From: Bradyrhizobium macuxiense
Lineage (GTDB): Bacteria > Pseudomonadota > Alphaproteobacteria > Rhizobiales > Xanthobacteraceae
Length of the DNA stretch: 64,000 bases
Direction: 5' to 3'
Assembly (NCBI RefSeq): GCF_007993935.1
Contig: NZ_VITY01000022.1
Span: 57,828-121,827 of the forward strand
Shown here: in pieces, positions 28,590 through 38,164 of the stretch
How the letters are laid out: the number at the start of each line of letters is the position of its first letter
Position numbering within the stretch: position 1 is the stretch's first letter
The notes under the pieces: model-generated
The model's input: the letters and a program-made list of their open reading frames with translations, nothing else
Database searches by the model: none
What the model was told of the DNA's origin: nothing
Translations under genes and position numbers: made by a program

Positions 28590-28760
28590 TGAGCTTGCCA
28601 AGCTGCGGAAGCAGAAAAGCTTCCTGCAGAACAAAACCATCCGGAGCGCTCGGCTTTACTTCAAACGAGGTTATGAGCCGCTTGGATCGTGATCGGCGCA
28701 CGCCGCAGGAGTGACACGATCGATTTGCTCGCACGGCTCGACAGCTCGTTGAGTAGGACG
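28590..28760 (-). pseudogene. Fragment related to the chitinase remnant at 46950-47120
   Basis: Blocks such as AGCTTGCCAAGC, GCAGAAC and GATTTGCTCG(C/A)ACGGCTCGACAGCTCG are shared in order with 46950-47120. No open frame remains. Confidence 0.45.
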
Positions 28761-29092
28761 TGGTGGTCATTACCCTATCAATGTGCGTGTCGATCTCGAG
28801 GTTACCTTCGAAAATCCTTGCGCCAGATTCGATACTGGTTGGCCGCGCCCGTCGTGGGCGCGAGAGGGATGTTGGCTTCATTGGCACCCACACTCTCGAA
28901 CTCACTCCAACCTACCCGGAACCGTCTTTACCTGACGTACAGAACTTGCGCGTCACATTCGTCCGAAACGTACGAAGGATTTGAGCTGCTTTCTCGTCCC
29001 GTTGTCCAGTTTCTGGTTCGCGCTAACAGAAGGCGAAGAATGGAGATCTTGAGCTAACAATCAAATGAGTCTACAGCGATCCCCGTACTGCA
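28761..29092. other. Decayed interval
   Basis: No recognisable gene between the chitinase fragment and the ORF at 29093. Confidence 0.35.
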
Positions 29093-29317
29093 ATGGAGCG
29101 CGAGCATTCCACCCCGGAACGCGGCCCCATCGGCGAGATCATGCAGAGCCAGTGCCACGATCTGGACGCGCGGCGGGACGTCGCCCGCCGCGCGCTTGAG
29201 CAGAAGCTCGCGAGTGTCTATCGCCGCCGGGCAGCCGTCGACGACCTGCGCTTTCGAGTGTACTACGGCCTAACCAGCGCTGTGCCGGTTGTGGTCTGCT
29301 GCGGGAGTGCGTCATGA
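29093..29317 (+). CDS. Small ORF coupled to the amidohydrolase, function unknown
   Basis: 74 residues (GPIGEIMQSQCHDLDARRDVARRALEQKL...). Its stop overlaps the amidohydrolase start as ATGA. The GPIGEIMQSQ segment is repeated as DPIGEIMQSQRHDL on the minus strand near 62040, again next to amidohydrolase sequence, so the pair travels together. Predicted helical; no family recognised. Confidence 0.45.
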   Translation: MEREHSTPERGPIGEIMQSQCHDLDARRDVARRALEQKLASVYRRRAAVDDLRFRVYYGLTSAVPVVVCCGSAS

Positions 29318-30078
29318 GGATCGACTGCGAGGTCCACCCCTTCCGCCAAGAGGCCCGGCGGGCGGCGCCCGTCATCGACGGTTCCTTGGCACACATGGAA
29401 AGCACGGCGCGAGGCTGTGCGATCTCTGGACTCGTACTGGTCCAACCCGCTTTCCTTGATGGCGACCCGACCGAACTCTTCGCCCAAGCGAGCCAGGCCC
29501 AAATGCCGGTGCGGCTGATTCCGCCTCTCGTACAACCATTGGCGCCTTGGGTCTTGGAGCAGTGGAGCCGATCGGGCGCCGTGGGTTTGGCGGTAACGCT
29601 TGACGACGTTGATTTGTTGGCTGAGTCCCTTGAGGCGGCCCTTGAATTGGGCTTCCACTTGGAGATATCCGGCGGGGTTGAAGGACGAGAGCGCCTCGCA
29701 GAGTTGCTGCTGGCTGACGGCCATCGCCTGGTGTTCCGAGACTTCGGACTTGCGGACAGCACCCGCGATCCCAGCTGGGATCCTCGATTGCAGCGGCTCC
29801 TGTCACTCGCTGCAGACGCCGAGGTCTGGGTGAAGCTGTCGGGGATCGGGCGCGTTCCAGATGATTGGGCCAAGTCGGCGGCGGATAAACTGCTGGAGGA
29901 GCTCACGCCGGAACAGCTGCTCTGGGGGTCGGAGTGGCCCCACGTGATGGCCGCCCATGCTTATGCGCCATCGTATGCACAGACGTTAGCGTGGCTTGAG
30001 GAGCTCGTCCCAGACGCCGACGCGAGAGGACGGATCCTTGGCGAGACTCCGGCTGCCTTGTACGGCTTCCGCAGCTAA
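29314..30078 (+). CDS. Amidohydrolase-2 family protein (PDC-hydrolase/LigI-like)
   Basis: 254 residues, metal-dependent TIM-barrel hydrolase resembling 2-pyrone-4,6-dicarboxylate hydrolases. LLWGSEWPHVM matches the family's (G/T)xDWPH block, with Glu where Asp is usual. The first strand reads IDCEVHPF, so the usual DCHxH metal motif has lost its first His to Glu. VWVKLSGIGRV is the typical fifth strand. The altered ligands suggest a shifted activity or loss of metal. Partial copies are at 47340-47830 and 61871-62112. Confidence 0.75.
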   Translation: MRIDCEVHPFRQEARRAAPVIDGSLAHMESTARGCAISGLVLVQPAFLDGDPTELFAQASQAQMPVRLIPPLVQPLAPWVLEQWSRSGAVGLAVTLDDVDLLAESLEAALELGFHLEISGGVEGRERLAELLLADGHRLVFRDFGLADSTRDPSWDPRLQRLLSLAADAEVWVKLSGIGRVPDDWAKSAADKLLEELTPEQLLWGSEWPHVMAAHAYAPSYAQTLAWLEELVPDADARGRILGETPAALYGFRS

Positions 30079-30337
30079 AGACCTTTTGCCTCGAGGAAAA
30101 ACGAAAATGCGTATCTGCACTGCGCGCCCGTGCTCCCGGCTTGCTACGCGCGAACAGAGCTTGCCTTGAAGGGAGCCGTCAGATCGAGCCGGACCCATCT
30201 GGGCGTTCTTCGGACCGATACGGCAGTCGCGTAGAAGCTGTAGACCGCAGGCAAGCACGCCGGCAGCGACATGGGTTGATTTCGTTCGTTCGAGGCAGGC
30301 GGATGACGTGCTTCAGTGCGGCGCGATGACCACGCTC

Positions 30338-30938
30338 CTATTCGGACCTTCGCGCATGACGGGCGCGAAGGGCTGCGAGCAGCGAACCGTCATCGGCGAA
30401 CAGGTCCCAAATCATGATCCCGGCGAGTGCGTGGGCGCGCGCGTACATCGCTTCGCGTGCGATGGAGAGTGGGCCGTCGTAGCCGATCCATATGCGCCAC
30501 CCGGCGTCACAGAGCCACGGCACCTGGGCCTCGTCGCTCCAGTACCGGCGAAAGCCCTGCTCCTCCGGTCGCCGGGCAACGAGATCCCGATAATCGATGC
30601 CGTCGCTCCCTCCCCACTCCCCGCTCGCTGTCGCCCCATGCTGGAAGAGCCGCCCTCCTCCTGCGGAACGTCCACAACAGCTCGGCCATCGTCGAGGCAA
30701 CGATCCGCAAGTTCAGACAGTCCTTCTGCCGAGACAGAGCCGAACGCGGACATGAAGTGGGCCAGCCCGCGAACCGCGATTGTCTTGATGCTTGACCGCC
30801 CGCCCGGGGGCCTTCCAAGGGGCCAAATAGCTGGCGACCACGGGGTTCCAAGGCAGGCGCGGTTAGCCCTTGCTGCACCAGCGCGTGTCCGAGCGTAGAA
30901 AACCCGGCGGCGGCGAATGTTCGACGACTAACGGCCAT
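30338..30938 (-). pseudogene. GH18 chitinase pseudogene with Tat signal
   Basis: The minus strand starts at 30938 with MAVSRRTFAAAGFSTLG, a twin-arginine signal. The C-terminal part (30700-30338) reads GYDGPLSIAREAMYARAHAL then GIMIWDLFADDGSLL, the end of a GH18 barrel. The central region, including the DxxDxDxE catalytic site, is deleted and frames change. The full enzyme would have been an exported chitinase. Confidence 0.75.
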
Positions 30939-30940
30939 GC

Positions 30941-31297
30941 TTAACGACTTTGGTCTCTCCAGCGCATTGCACGTCTGCGCCAACCGATGACTCGATCACC
31001 TCCACGAAGGGATTTCCACTTCCGTTGGCCCGCGAAAGGTTCATCGAGCGCGAAAAACACGCACCCAACTGCAGAGTCTCGAACTTCGCTCCACGAGGCG
31101 ATCTCGGGTGGATTCACGTTGAGCTGCTCAAGAATACGATCGACTCTCTCCGTCCGCACCGCAGTGACATCCCGCGATCGACCATCCTTCATTCGAGGTC
31201 CCCTGCCGTGATCGACCGATACTGCTGCCAGCTTCAGTTCGTCCGAACAAAGCCATACAGCTTTCCATCTCGTGCAGCTATCCGATCAGCCAAGAGC
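30941..31297. other. Interval with one unassigned small ORF
   Basis: Minus-strand ORF 30941-31192 (83 residues, VRTERVDRILEQLNVNPPEIASWSEV region) looks protein-like, but I do not recognise it and it overlaps nothing conserved. No other feature. Confidence 0.3.
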
Positions 31298-32078
31298 CTA
31301 GGATCTGCTGTCTCTACCCTTGCGATGGAACAATGCGCGATAGCCGCCCCGCATGAGACGCAGCCCCATCCGGACCAGGCGGATGGTCCGGCTGCGCAGA
31401 TCATGTGTTTTCCAGCCTCGATTGGGAACGCGATGCATGCCAAACAGACCTTGCGCGATCTTGCGATAGCTGTTTCCTTCCAGCCGCCCATCGACTGCGC
31501 GCATGGCGAGGATGAGCCGACGCCGGGTCGGGATCGACAAAGCAAGAGGGGATGGTCCGAGGGGGCGCCGTTCGAGCGCTCGCCAAAATCGGTGTGCTGC
31601 CCGCAAGCGAATGTCGAAGTTGCGGTCGAGCGGCAGATCGACGGCAACCAATGAGCCGCTCGACGGAAGTTCCTTTAACCAAAGGCGATGCTTCGCGCCT
31701 CCGAGCGGCACGATGGCATGCCATCCATCTGACGCATGACGAAGCTCGCTGCCCGCCAGTTTCCTGAGATCCAGGTCGTACCGTTCGGACGCCGCCGAGC
31801 CAATAGCCACGCGCACGGGTAGCACGGTCGACAGCGCTTCGGGCGCCCAGAAAACGGCTTGTTCGTCGAACGTCTTTTGCGGATCAGCCGCAAAACGTCA
31901 GCCCCCACTTCCGACGGAAGTGATCCATCGTCGCGCTGGAATGTTCGCTGCTGACCAGGGTCCTAAAGTCCTGTTGATACTCGCGATCGCGGCGAAGCCA
32001 CTCCCAGGCCATCTCCATACTTTCTACTGTCTTGGCGTCAGGATAATCATCCTGTGATCTCCAGTCGGCACCTGGCAT
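31298..32078 (-). CDS. fseA: FseA-type excision activator by +1 frameshift, copy 2
   Basis: DUF6499 frame from ATG 32078 (MPGADWRSQDDY...) ends ...KWGLTFCG then TGA at 31886. The +1 frame from 31891 reads AADPQKTFDEQAVFWAPEA and runs through the DUF2285 domain to 31298. Exactly 781 bases, as in copies 1 and 3. N-terminal divergence (PDAKTVESMEMAWEW) shows this copy has drifted separately. Confidence 0.82.
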
Positions 32079-32248
32079 CCTGCTCTTTTCCCATGTCCTT
32101 AAGCGCGCACGCACGCAAAGGCAATTGCAGCCCGACAAATGTGACGATTTCTGGTTGTGCTCAGGCGGCTATTCAATGCTGATGCAGTTACGCGATGGAA
32201 CGATCAACTTTTGCGATTTGAAAGAAGTCACGTGCCGATCAGATGCCC

Positions 32249-32527
32249 TCACTCTTCACCGTTCGTCCACCCGCGGCGCAGGAGATGACGATAACCGTGA
32301 CGCGCCGCCCACTTGGCGCGAGCCAGATGACTTTCGAAAGTGAGACGCGCGCGATCCGGCTCAAGGTTCGGATCAATGCCAAGCACAATGCGGGCGACGT
32401 CTCGCCAATCCGCATGATCGGCTTCGGCATCGAGCAGACGCATATAGGTAGCGGCGTGCTGCTCGTCGTATGGCGTGAGCTCGGGCGCGCTCGGCGCCAG
32501 ATCTGCGATCTTCGGGTCGGTCGGCAC
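32249..32527 (-). CDS. Single-domain DUF2285 protein, copy 2
   Basis: 92 residues, near-identical to the copies at 27132 and 45095 (differences such as FESHLARAKW and GYRHLLRR). Upstream of fseA copy 2 on the same strand. Candidate QseM-type antiactivator or accessory HTH protein. Confidence 0.75.
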   Translation of the reverse strand: MPTDPKIADLAPSAPELTPYDEQHAATYMRLLDAEADHADWRDVARIVLGIDPNLEPDRARLTFESHLARAKWAARHGYRHLLRRGWTNGEE

Positions 32528-32884
32528 GGCCTGGAACTCCCACCAAACTGAAATTATTCACGACACCGTCCAATTGTCGCGCTGCGAGAATTGTTTTCCG
32601 CGGAGATCCCGATTGGGGTCTGCCATCGGATATTTTGGCGCCCCTGGTTTCGTGGTCTATTTCGACTTCGCTCGATCCGATTTTGGCCACTATGGATTTG
32701 ACTACAGTCCGTATCGCTCGGAGCGCGGCAGCAGATTTGCCGTCCTGCTAGCGCCTGCTCGCCTGTTGCCTGCCAGATGGCATCGACGCGTGTGGTTTGG
32801 CGGCAAACTCATTGCGTGCTCGCTGGCGGATGATTTGGCTGCTCGGTCGAGCCCGCTGACGAGAACATTGTTCTCAATTTCGAA

Positions 32885-33110
32885 CTCCACGTGACCCATT
32901 TTTGCTATTTGATCGCCGCAGCGAGGAATGCCACGGCATATCGGTTGGTCGCCCGTTTTGCCTGCCAACTAGCCAACGAACGGTTCGTGAGCACGCCCTG
33001 GCCCACGATCTGGATCGATGTGCAGCACGATCCGAGCAACTTCTTTCCGGTCGGCGTCATCGGCTTCCGCATGGGGAAATCGCCGGTACGCACCGGAGGC
33101 TGCTCGTCAC
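32885..33110 (-). pseudogene. Decayed QseM-like gene, module 2
   Basis: On the minus strand, ADDADRKEVARIVLHIDPDRG matches the QseM-like consensus, then a stop follows and the remaining AKW/GYR block is out of frame. Module 2 therefore lacks a full QseM at the usual place, next to an intact XRE gene. Confidence 0.65.
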
Positions 33111-33214
33111 GGGTCCTGAACTATTCGGAGCAGGATGAGCGAGGATTGAGCGGTGGGATCCGGATGATTTTCTTAGATTGCAGTTTCGGTTCACAACGTG
33201 CACGAGATGACATT

Positions 33215-33243
33215 TTGTCAAGTATATCGAGGTGCAGTATATT
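33215..33243 (+). promoter_or_regulatory. Promoter of the XRE gene, module 2
   Basis: TTGTCA at 33215, 17 bases, then TATATT at 33238. The 17-base spacer AGTATATCGAGGTGCAG repeats a GTATAT element and may be the operator. Identical in module 3 at 46090-46118. Confidence 0.6.
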
Positions 33244-33266
33244 GAGCAAGCGGCATCCTTTCCCGC

Positions 33267-33491
33267 ATGGACTTGCGGGAGACATTTGCCACCAATTTGC
33301 GCCGTCTGCGCAATGCGAGGGGATGGTCCCAAGACGAGCTTGCCTTCGAGGCCAAGATAAGTCGGGGCTATTTGAGCCTGCTTGAAAAGGGCGAGTACTA
33401 CGTCAGCATCAAGATCATCGGTCGCCTTGCCGACAAGCTCGAAGTTGAGCCTGCTGAGTTCCTCAAACGGCCCGCAAAGAGAGGCCGCTAG
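33267..33491 (+). CDS. QseC-like XRE transcriptional regulator, module 2
   Basis: 74 residues: helix-turn-helix in RNARGWSQDELAFEAKISRGYLSLLEKG, then RLADKLEVEPAEFL, the usual XRE dimer tail. Only a couple of residues differ from the module 3 copy at 46142. Divergent to the decayed QseM gene. Predicted repressor of its own and the divergent promoter. Confidence 0.8.
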   Translation: MDLRETFATNLRRLRNARGWSQDELAFEAKISRGYLSLLEKGEYYVSIKIIGRLADKLEVEPAEFLKRPAKRGR

Positions 33492-34073
33492 GTAGGCACG
33501 GCCAACACGCACTTACTCCAAATCCATTTTCCTGGCTTCTTCCGTAATCCGCGAAAGCTGCTCTAAGTGACTTCCAGCGGTCGCGCATAGTCTTCCCGCG
33601 GCTGACATGGATTCGAGATGGACCGACGCAGGGGCGCGCATCGATGTGGTCGGAATGGTCGTGGTAACCTTCTCCGTGCCGACTTGGGCAAGACAAGCCT
33701 GGCGCTGTTTACGAGGACACGGCAAGCCGGGCCGCCAGCGCAGCCATGACTGATGGCCGGCTTCGCCATTCGCAAGCACGACCTCTCGTACGAGCGCTGG
33801 CTGAAGCCTCCTACCCACGAGTGCAGTTCGTCAACTGGTCTCACCGATCGGCACAAGCTGATAGTGCCGGCGTCCGCGCGCCCCCGCATGCGCAGACATT
33901 GCGGTGTTGATCTGTCGGAGTCCTGTCGCCAAGCTGCAGGCGCGCGCCAAACCCTTGCGGCCCAGAAGACGCGGGTAGGAAAGCCGCGATCGGCGGCGCG
34001 AAGCTCGTGGCTGACGAAGAAAGGCTACCGATCTGGGGGCGATATGGAGGTGGGTTCGTAGATCAGGCCTGAT
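33492..34073. other. Interval between module 2 and the UDP-sugar operon
   Basis: 33500-33690 is shared with 46380-46560 after the module 3 XRE gene; on the minus strand both end with QLSRxTEEARKMD before a stop, perhaps the tail of a convergent gene. The remainder holds no recognised gene. Confidence 0.4.
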
Positions 34074-35420
34074 TCAGTTTAGGCGGCGCCCGATGGTCAG
34101 GTAATCCGCCGTGGGCACAGCGGCTGGGTCGATCAGTCGACGCGCGTCGAACACCGTCTTGCCGGCTACCTGCAGCGAGGTGAGTTCGCCGTATTCCTGC
34201 GCGCGAGTCGCGATGATGACGATCTCTGCCCACTCGATCTCGTGCCGCCAGTCAGACGAGAACTGAATGCGGTTCGCGGCGCTTCCGATGGCAAGCTTGA
34301 AGTTCTCCGCAGCGAGCGGGTCGTAACACTTAACCTGCGCTTCGGCCCGCAGGAGATCGCGAACAATCTTGATCGAGGCGGATTCGCGGACGTCGTCAGT
34401 GTCCGGTTTGAAGGAAAGGCCGAGAACGAGGGTTCGTCGGCCGGACAGAGTTCCGAACTTCCGCTCGAGGGTGGAGACGATCTGGCCCGACTGCGCGGCG
34501 TTCACGTCGAGAACGGCATTCAGCATGTCCATCGGCAGGCCAAGGCTCTCGCCTTGGGTGCGCAGCGCCTGTACATCTTTTGGAAGGCACGACCCGCCGA
34601 ACCCACAGCCCGGAACGAGATAGGTCAGGATCTGTGGCGCGAGGCGGCCGAAGGAGGTGATCGGCGACCAACGCTTGTCGAGATGGACGCCACGCATGAC
34701 GTCGAGGGCGTCGACGCCGCCTATTGCAGCGCAGAGATTTGCGACCTCGTTCACAATGGAGATCTGGGTGGCCAGAATTGCGTTGTTGGCGTATTTGATC
34801 ATTTCGGCCGTGCGGGTGTTCACCCGCACTTTATCGCAATTCCAGGGCGCATAGAGTTCCTGGAGCCGCACCAGCGTCCTCTCGTCCTCGTGACCGAGCA
34901 CGATGCGATCGGGTTCCATGAAATCCTCGATCGCCTCCCCTTCGCGTAGAAACTCCGGATTCATGCCCAAACCGAAGGCCCCGAGCTTCTTCCCGGATGA
35001 GTGCTCGAGCTCTTGGCGCACCATCGTGTCCGTTGTCCCCGCAATGACCGTGCTTTTCACGACGACTGACAGGTGATGAGGGGAAGTCGCTAGATAAGCG
35101 CCAATCTGGCGAGCGCACTGGCGGACGGCGTTAAGGTCGATCGCGCCGTTCTCGGAAGGTGTCCCGACGGCGATCAAGGCGATTTCCGCTGTCTCAATCG
35201 AGCTGTGAACATCCGTGGTCGCCCTGAAGCGGGCCGATGCAAGCACTGACTTGAGTAGTTCCGGGAGGCCACGCTCATGGATATGCGGGACGCCGACGTT
35301 AAGCTGAGCGACGATATCCTTCCGCAGATCGACGCACGTTACGTCGTTTCCTTTGGCCGCGAAGCACACTCCCGAGACGAGGCCCACATAACCGGAGCCG
35401 ATAATTGCAATGCGCATCAC
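34074..35420 (-). CDS. UDP-glucose 6-dehydrogenase
   Basis: 448 residues. Oxidises UDP-glucose to UDP-glucuronate with two NAD+. The N-terminal NAD domain has GSGYVGLVSGVCFAAKG, and the catalytic Cys is in PGCGFGGSCLPKD near residue 266. The C-terminal UDP-binding domain follows (LGLSFKPDTDDVRESAS). Its ATG overlaps the stop of the upstream decarboxylase-like gene as ATGA, so the two enzymes act in sequence on the UDP-glucuronate/UDP-xylose route. Length is normal. Confidence 0.92.
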   Translation of the reverse strand: MMRIAIIGSGYVGLVSGVCFAAKGNDVTCVDLRKDIVAQLNVGVPHIHERGLPELLKSVLASARFRATTDVHSSIETAEIALIAVGTPSENGAIDLNAVRQCARQIGAYLATSPHHLSVVVKSTVIAGTTDTMVRQELEHSSGKKLGAFGLGMNPEFLREGEAIEDFMEPDRIVLGHEDERTLVRLQELYAPWNCDKVRVNTRTAEMIKYANNAILATQISIVNEVANLCAAIGGVDALDVMRGVHLDKRWSPITSFGRLAPQILTYLVPGCGFGGSCLPKDVQALRTQGESLGLPMDMLNAVLDVNAAQSGQIVSTLERKFGTLSGRRTLVLGLSFKPDTDDVRESASIKIVRDLLRAEAQVKCYDPLAAENFKLAIGSAANRIQFSSDWRHEIEWAEIVIIATRAQEYGELTSLQVAGKTVFDARRLIDPAAVPTADYLTIGRRLN

Positions 35421-36568
35421 CCCCTCGACTCATCGCTTAGAAAGGACAGGTAGCGGCGCACGCCTTCATTTACGAGAATCTTGGGAGCGTACCCGAGAAT
35501 GTCCCGCGCCTTCTTGATCGCGGGGCGGCGCCGGCTTGGATTGTCGACAAGATACTCTGCGTCGGAACTCCTCTCGAAGACGACCTCACTGCGGCGTCCG
35601 AACAGCTCCAGCGAAGCCTGCTGATAGATTTCGGCAAGGTCGTGGACGGAGATCTCCGGTTCGTCGATCCCGATGTTGAAATAATCGTACTTCCCATGCA
35701 GAAGGCAAAGGAGATAGCCCGTGATCGCGTCCGAGACGTAACAAAACGTGCGGGTCGGTCTGCCGTTGGAGAGAATGACAATGTCGCGTCGATCGATCAC
35801 GCATCGCGCGAAATCGGCTGGCAGCCGACGATCGTCGATGCGCATGCCGGGCCCGTAATTGTTGAAGGGGCGTGCAACGGTAATGGGCATGCGATACGTC
35901 TTGGCGAAGACGTAGCACATCGTCTCGCCGAAACGCTTCGCTTCGTCGTAGCATGCCCGCGGGCCCAGGCACGCGACATTACCGCGGTATTCCTCGTCAG
36001 TCGGGATCGCGGCCTCCGGCGGATCGCCGTAGATTTCGCTGCTTGAAAAGAACAACAGCCCCCTGAGACGATTAGAATACCGATAGCATTCGAGCAGCCG
36101 CCGCAGTCCCCAGATGTTCGCATCGATGGTCTCGACCGGATACCGCCGGTAGAATGTCGGCGAAGCGATCGAGGCCATATGGATGACATAGTCCGCCGCA
36201 TCAGCGCCATCGACCGATCGGAGGTCATCGCTGGCGATGTTAAACGTATGCGTCTCGAGCACATCCGGAAACTCCGCATTCAGATCGATCAGCCACTGCG
36301 GCCGATGCAGCAGTAAGCTGTCAATCGCGATGATCCGCCTCAGCTCGAGTTCGCCCGCTTTTCGCGTGAGGTATTGAAGAAAGTAATATCCAAGGAAGCC
36401 GGCACAGCCCGTGACCAGGACCGTTGCGCCCGCGAAGCGTCCTCGCGACAACGCCGCATGGATATGCTCAATATCTTCTTTGACGACGAGGCTGACTGTC
36501 ACGAAGCGCTCCGAACCAGAGGCCTGGCGTTCCTGGAGTGAACCCACGAGGCTCGACCCGATGCTCAA
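35417..36568 (-). CDS. UDP-glucuronate decarboxylase-like SDR enzyme
   Basis: 383 residues, extended SDR. TGCAGFLGYYFLQYL binds NAD, SSSEIYGDP and YDEAKRFGE (YxxxK) form the active site, and RTFCYVSDAITG is the usual UXS block. The TTG start at 36568 overlaps the stop of an upstream fragment as TTGA; a GTG about 25 codons later is possible. With UDP-glucose dehydrogenase coupled downstream, conversion of UDP-glucuronate to UDP-xylose or a related 4-keto sugar is the likely role. An epimerase on UDP-glucuronate is an alternative. Confidence 0.8.
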   Translation of the reverse strand: MSIGSSLVGSLQERQASGSERFVTVSLVVKEDIEHIHAALSRGRFAGATVLVTGCAGFLGYYFLQYLTRKAGELELRRIIAIDSLLLHRPQWLIDLNAEFPDVLETHTFNIASDDLRSVDGADAADYVIHMASIASPTFYRRYPVETIDANIWGLRRLLECYRYSNRLRGLLFFSSSEIYGDPPEAAIPTDEEYRGNVACLGPRACYDEAKRFGETMCYVFAKTYRMPITVARPFNNYGPGMRIDDRRLPADFARCVIDRRDIVILSNGRPTRTFCYVSDAITGYLLCLLHGKYDYFNIGIDEPEISVHDLAEIYQQASLELFGRRSEVVFERSSDAEYLVDNPSRRRPAIKKARDILGYAPKILVNEGVRRYLSFLSDESRG

Positions 36569-36680
36569 AGCTCTTCGAGCTCATCCTCATACTGCGTATC
36601 CACGCAAGCCCAGAAACCGGTGTGACGCCACGAGTAAGCCGGTTCCACCGGCCGACGTTCGTCATCGATAGGTGACATGC
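36565..36680 (-). pseudogene. C-terminal stub of a sugar nucleotidyltransferase
   Basis: The minus strand reads AYSWRHTGFWACVDTQYEDELEEL then stops, resembling the C-terminus of glucose-1-phosphate cytidylyltransferase-like enzymes (HHGFWQPMDT in the rfbF of this window). It is cut off at the IS-end repeat at 36677. Confidence 0.5.
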
Positions 36681-36721
36681 TTCCGTCGCCCAGATCAATT
36701 GCCAACACCGGTAGTTGACCG
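36677..36721 (-). repeat. Short IS-end repeat, copy 2
   Basis: GGTCAACTACCGGTGTTGG, CAATTGATC, then AAGCATGTCACC; this element recurs at four other sites in the window. Confidence 0.55.
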
Positions 36722-36848
36722 GAGCACAACATTTTGTATCCCCGGATAGAGAAGTGGAGACAGACGTTGCGGCCACGTCCGAACAACTAGATGGCCTTCA
36801 ACGAAGTGACTGCTCAACCATGTCGTGTAGCCTTTCAAGAATGGACCG

Positions 36849-37235
36849 GTGTTCGCATCGGTGAAGCCAAGGTTCACCTTTCGCGGCGCCGACGTCGTGG
36901 AGATACTAGGCCTAAAGCTGGTGGAAGGTCCTGCAGGGACCCTCGATCAAGGTAGCGAGTTCGTGCCGCGCGATCTCGACTTGTGGTCTATCTGCGCGGC
37001 ACGCCGGACTTCTCGCGGATGGCAAGCCGACCGACAATGTGTTCGTCGAGGCACTCGACGGTCGCTTCCGGGCCGAATGCCTCGACATCCATTAGTTCCT
37101 CAGCCTTACGACCGGGCAGGAAAAGTGGAGGATTGGCGCAAGTACTGCAATGACGAGAGGCCCAACGGGACAATCGGCAATCGGCCGCCGATTCTGCTGC
37201 AAATCAAGACAGCGCAACCTGCCCGCCTCGCGTGA
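36849..37235 (+). pseudogene. IS3-family transposase (OrfB) C-terminal fragment
   Basis: LDQGSEFVPRDLDLW is the DDE region around the second Asp (DNGSEF), and KVEDWRKYCNDERPNGTIGNRPP is the conserved C-terminus with the final Glu. Internal frameshift and missing 5' half. Confidence 0.8.
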
Positions 37236-37284
37236 TCCGAGGCATGAACTCTCGATCTGGGGACCACACTTCGGTCTCGCTGCA

Positions 37285-37470
37285 CATCAATGATAGACTC
37301 TACCAGTACTGGGAGGAGATTGCAGAGCTCAGACCAGGTAGAGGGACTCGAGGCTCATTGAAATGGGTCCTGTCGACAAGGCGCACAAGAAGGGACCCAT
37401 GGCAAGAGACGCCCGCCCCTTTGCCAACGAAACATCAGTCTTGCCGGATCGGACGTCGCTGGCTCGATCC
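37285..37470 (+). repeat. Shared upstream repeat, copy C (before the C-methyltransferase gene)
   Basis: CTGGGAGGAGATTGCAGAGC, CAGGTAGAGG, GAGGCTCATTGAAATGGG, then CCATGGCAAGAGACGCC opening MARDARPFAN. Same order as copies A, B and D; the start codon is at 37399. Confidence 0.6.
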
Positions 37471-38164
37471 GCCGTAGCCACAGCAAGCCTTTTCGCTTGG
37501 CGGCCACACCGCAGCAGTTGCGGTCTCAATCCAGCCGATCAATGCATATGCCCCAACGTCATCGCGAGCCCGTCCCCCCGCGCCACCAATCTTCCGTCGC
37601 TCCTTTGCGGATCCGTCTATCAGGGGTCATATCAGTGGGCAGGCAGCGACGTCGCACCGCTTCCCATAGCAAACGTCGCGCTCGCCATGGCGCTGGGTCG
37701 GATTTGCAGCTTCCTCATGATCCGCTGTCTCTGGATGGCGGGCTCGCCGCATGCGGTGGCGCTATCGGCAGGGATTGCCAATCCTGGCGTTTTGCGACCT
37801 ATGCTGCCCGGCTACTACGCACTCACCCTTCAATCGCTCTCGATGGTGATGACCGGTTTGCTGCTAGCCGCGCGGCCGGGGCGCATCCACCCGCACTTGG
37901 AGTGGATCCTGGTCGGCGCTGGCGGCTCGTACCGTTTCATGACCGAACCGCCCACCTCTTCGGCCAATGCCGTCGTCGTCATGTTCCATGCCATCGTTTG
38001 CGCCAAAAGTCGCGGCTGCACGATGTTCTATTCGCCGTTCGATGAGTAGCGATACGCCTGGATGATCCGATGGCTGACTTTGCATGCCCTTTGCCACTAG
38101 CGATCCTTTCCGCACGCGACCCGACCCAGGCGCCTCTTGATGCGGGCTTCAAGGGACCGGACCT
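37471..38164. other. Interval with long open frames but no recognised gene
   Basis: A plus-strand frame from 37363 to 38049 has hydrophobic stretches (ANVALAMALGRICSFLMIRCLW; LTLQSLSMVMTGLLLAA), but a second frame is equally open and neither matches a family I know. Possibly a decayed membrane protein begun by repeat C. Confidence 0.3.

Noticed and set aside
30941..31192. 83-residue minus-strand ORF as a gene
   Set aside because: Looks protein-like, but there is no family, no second copy and no ribosome-binding site that I can support.
37363..38049. 228-codon plus-strand frame as a membrane protein gene
   Set aside because: Two frames are equally open over the stretch and neither shows a family; kept only as an interval note.
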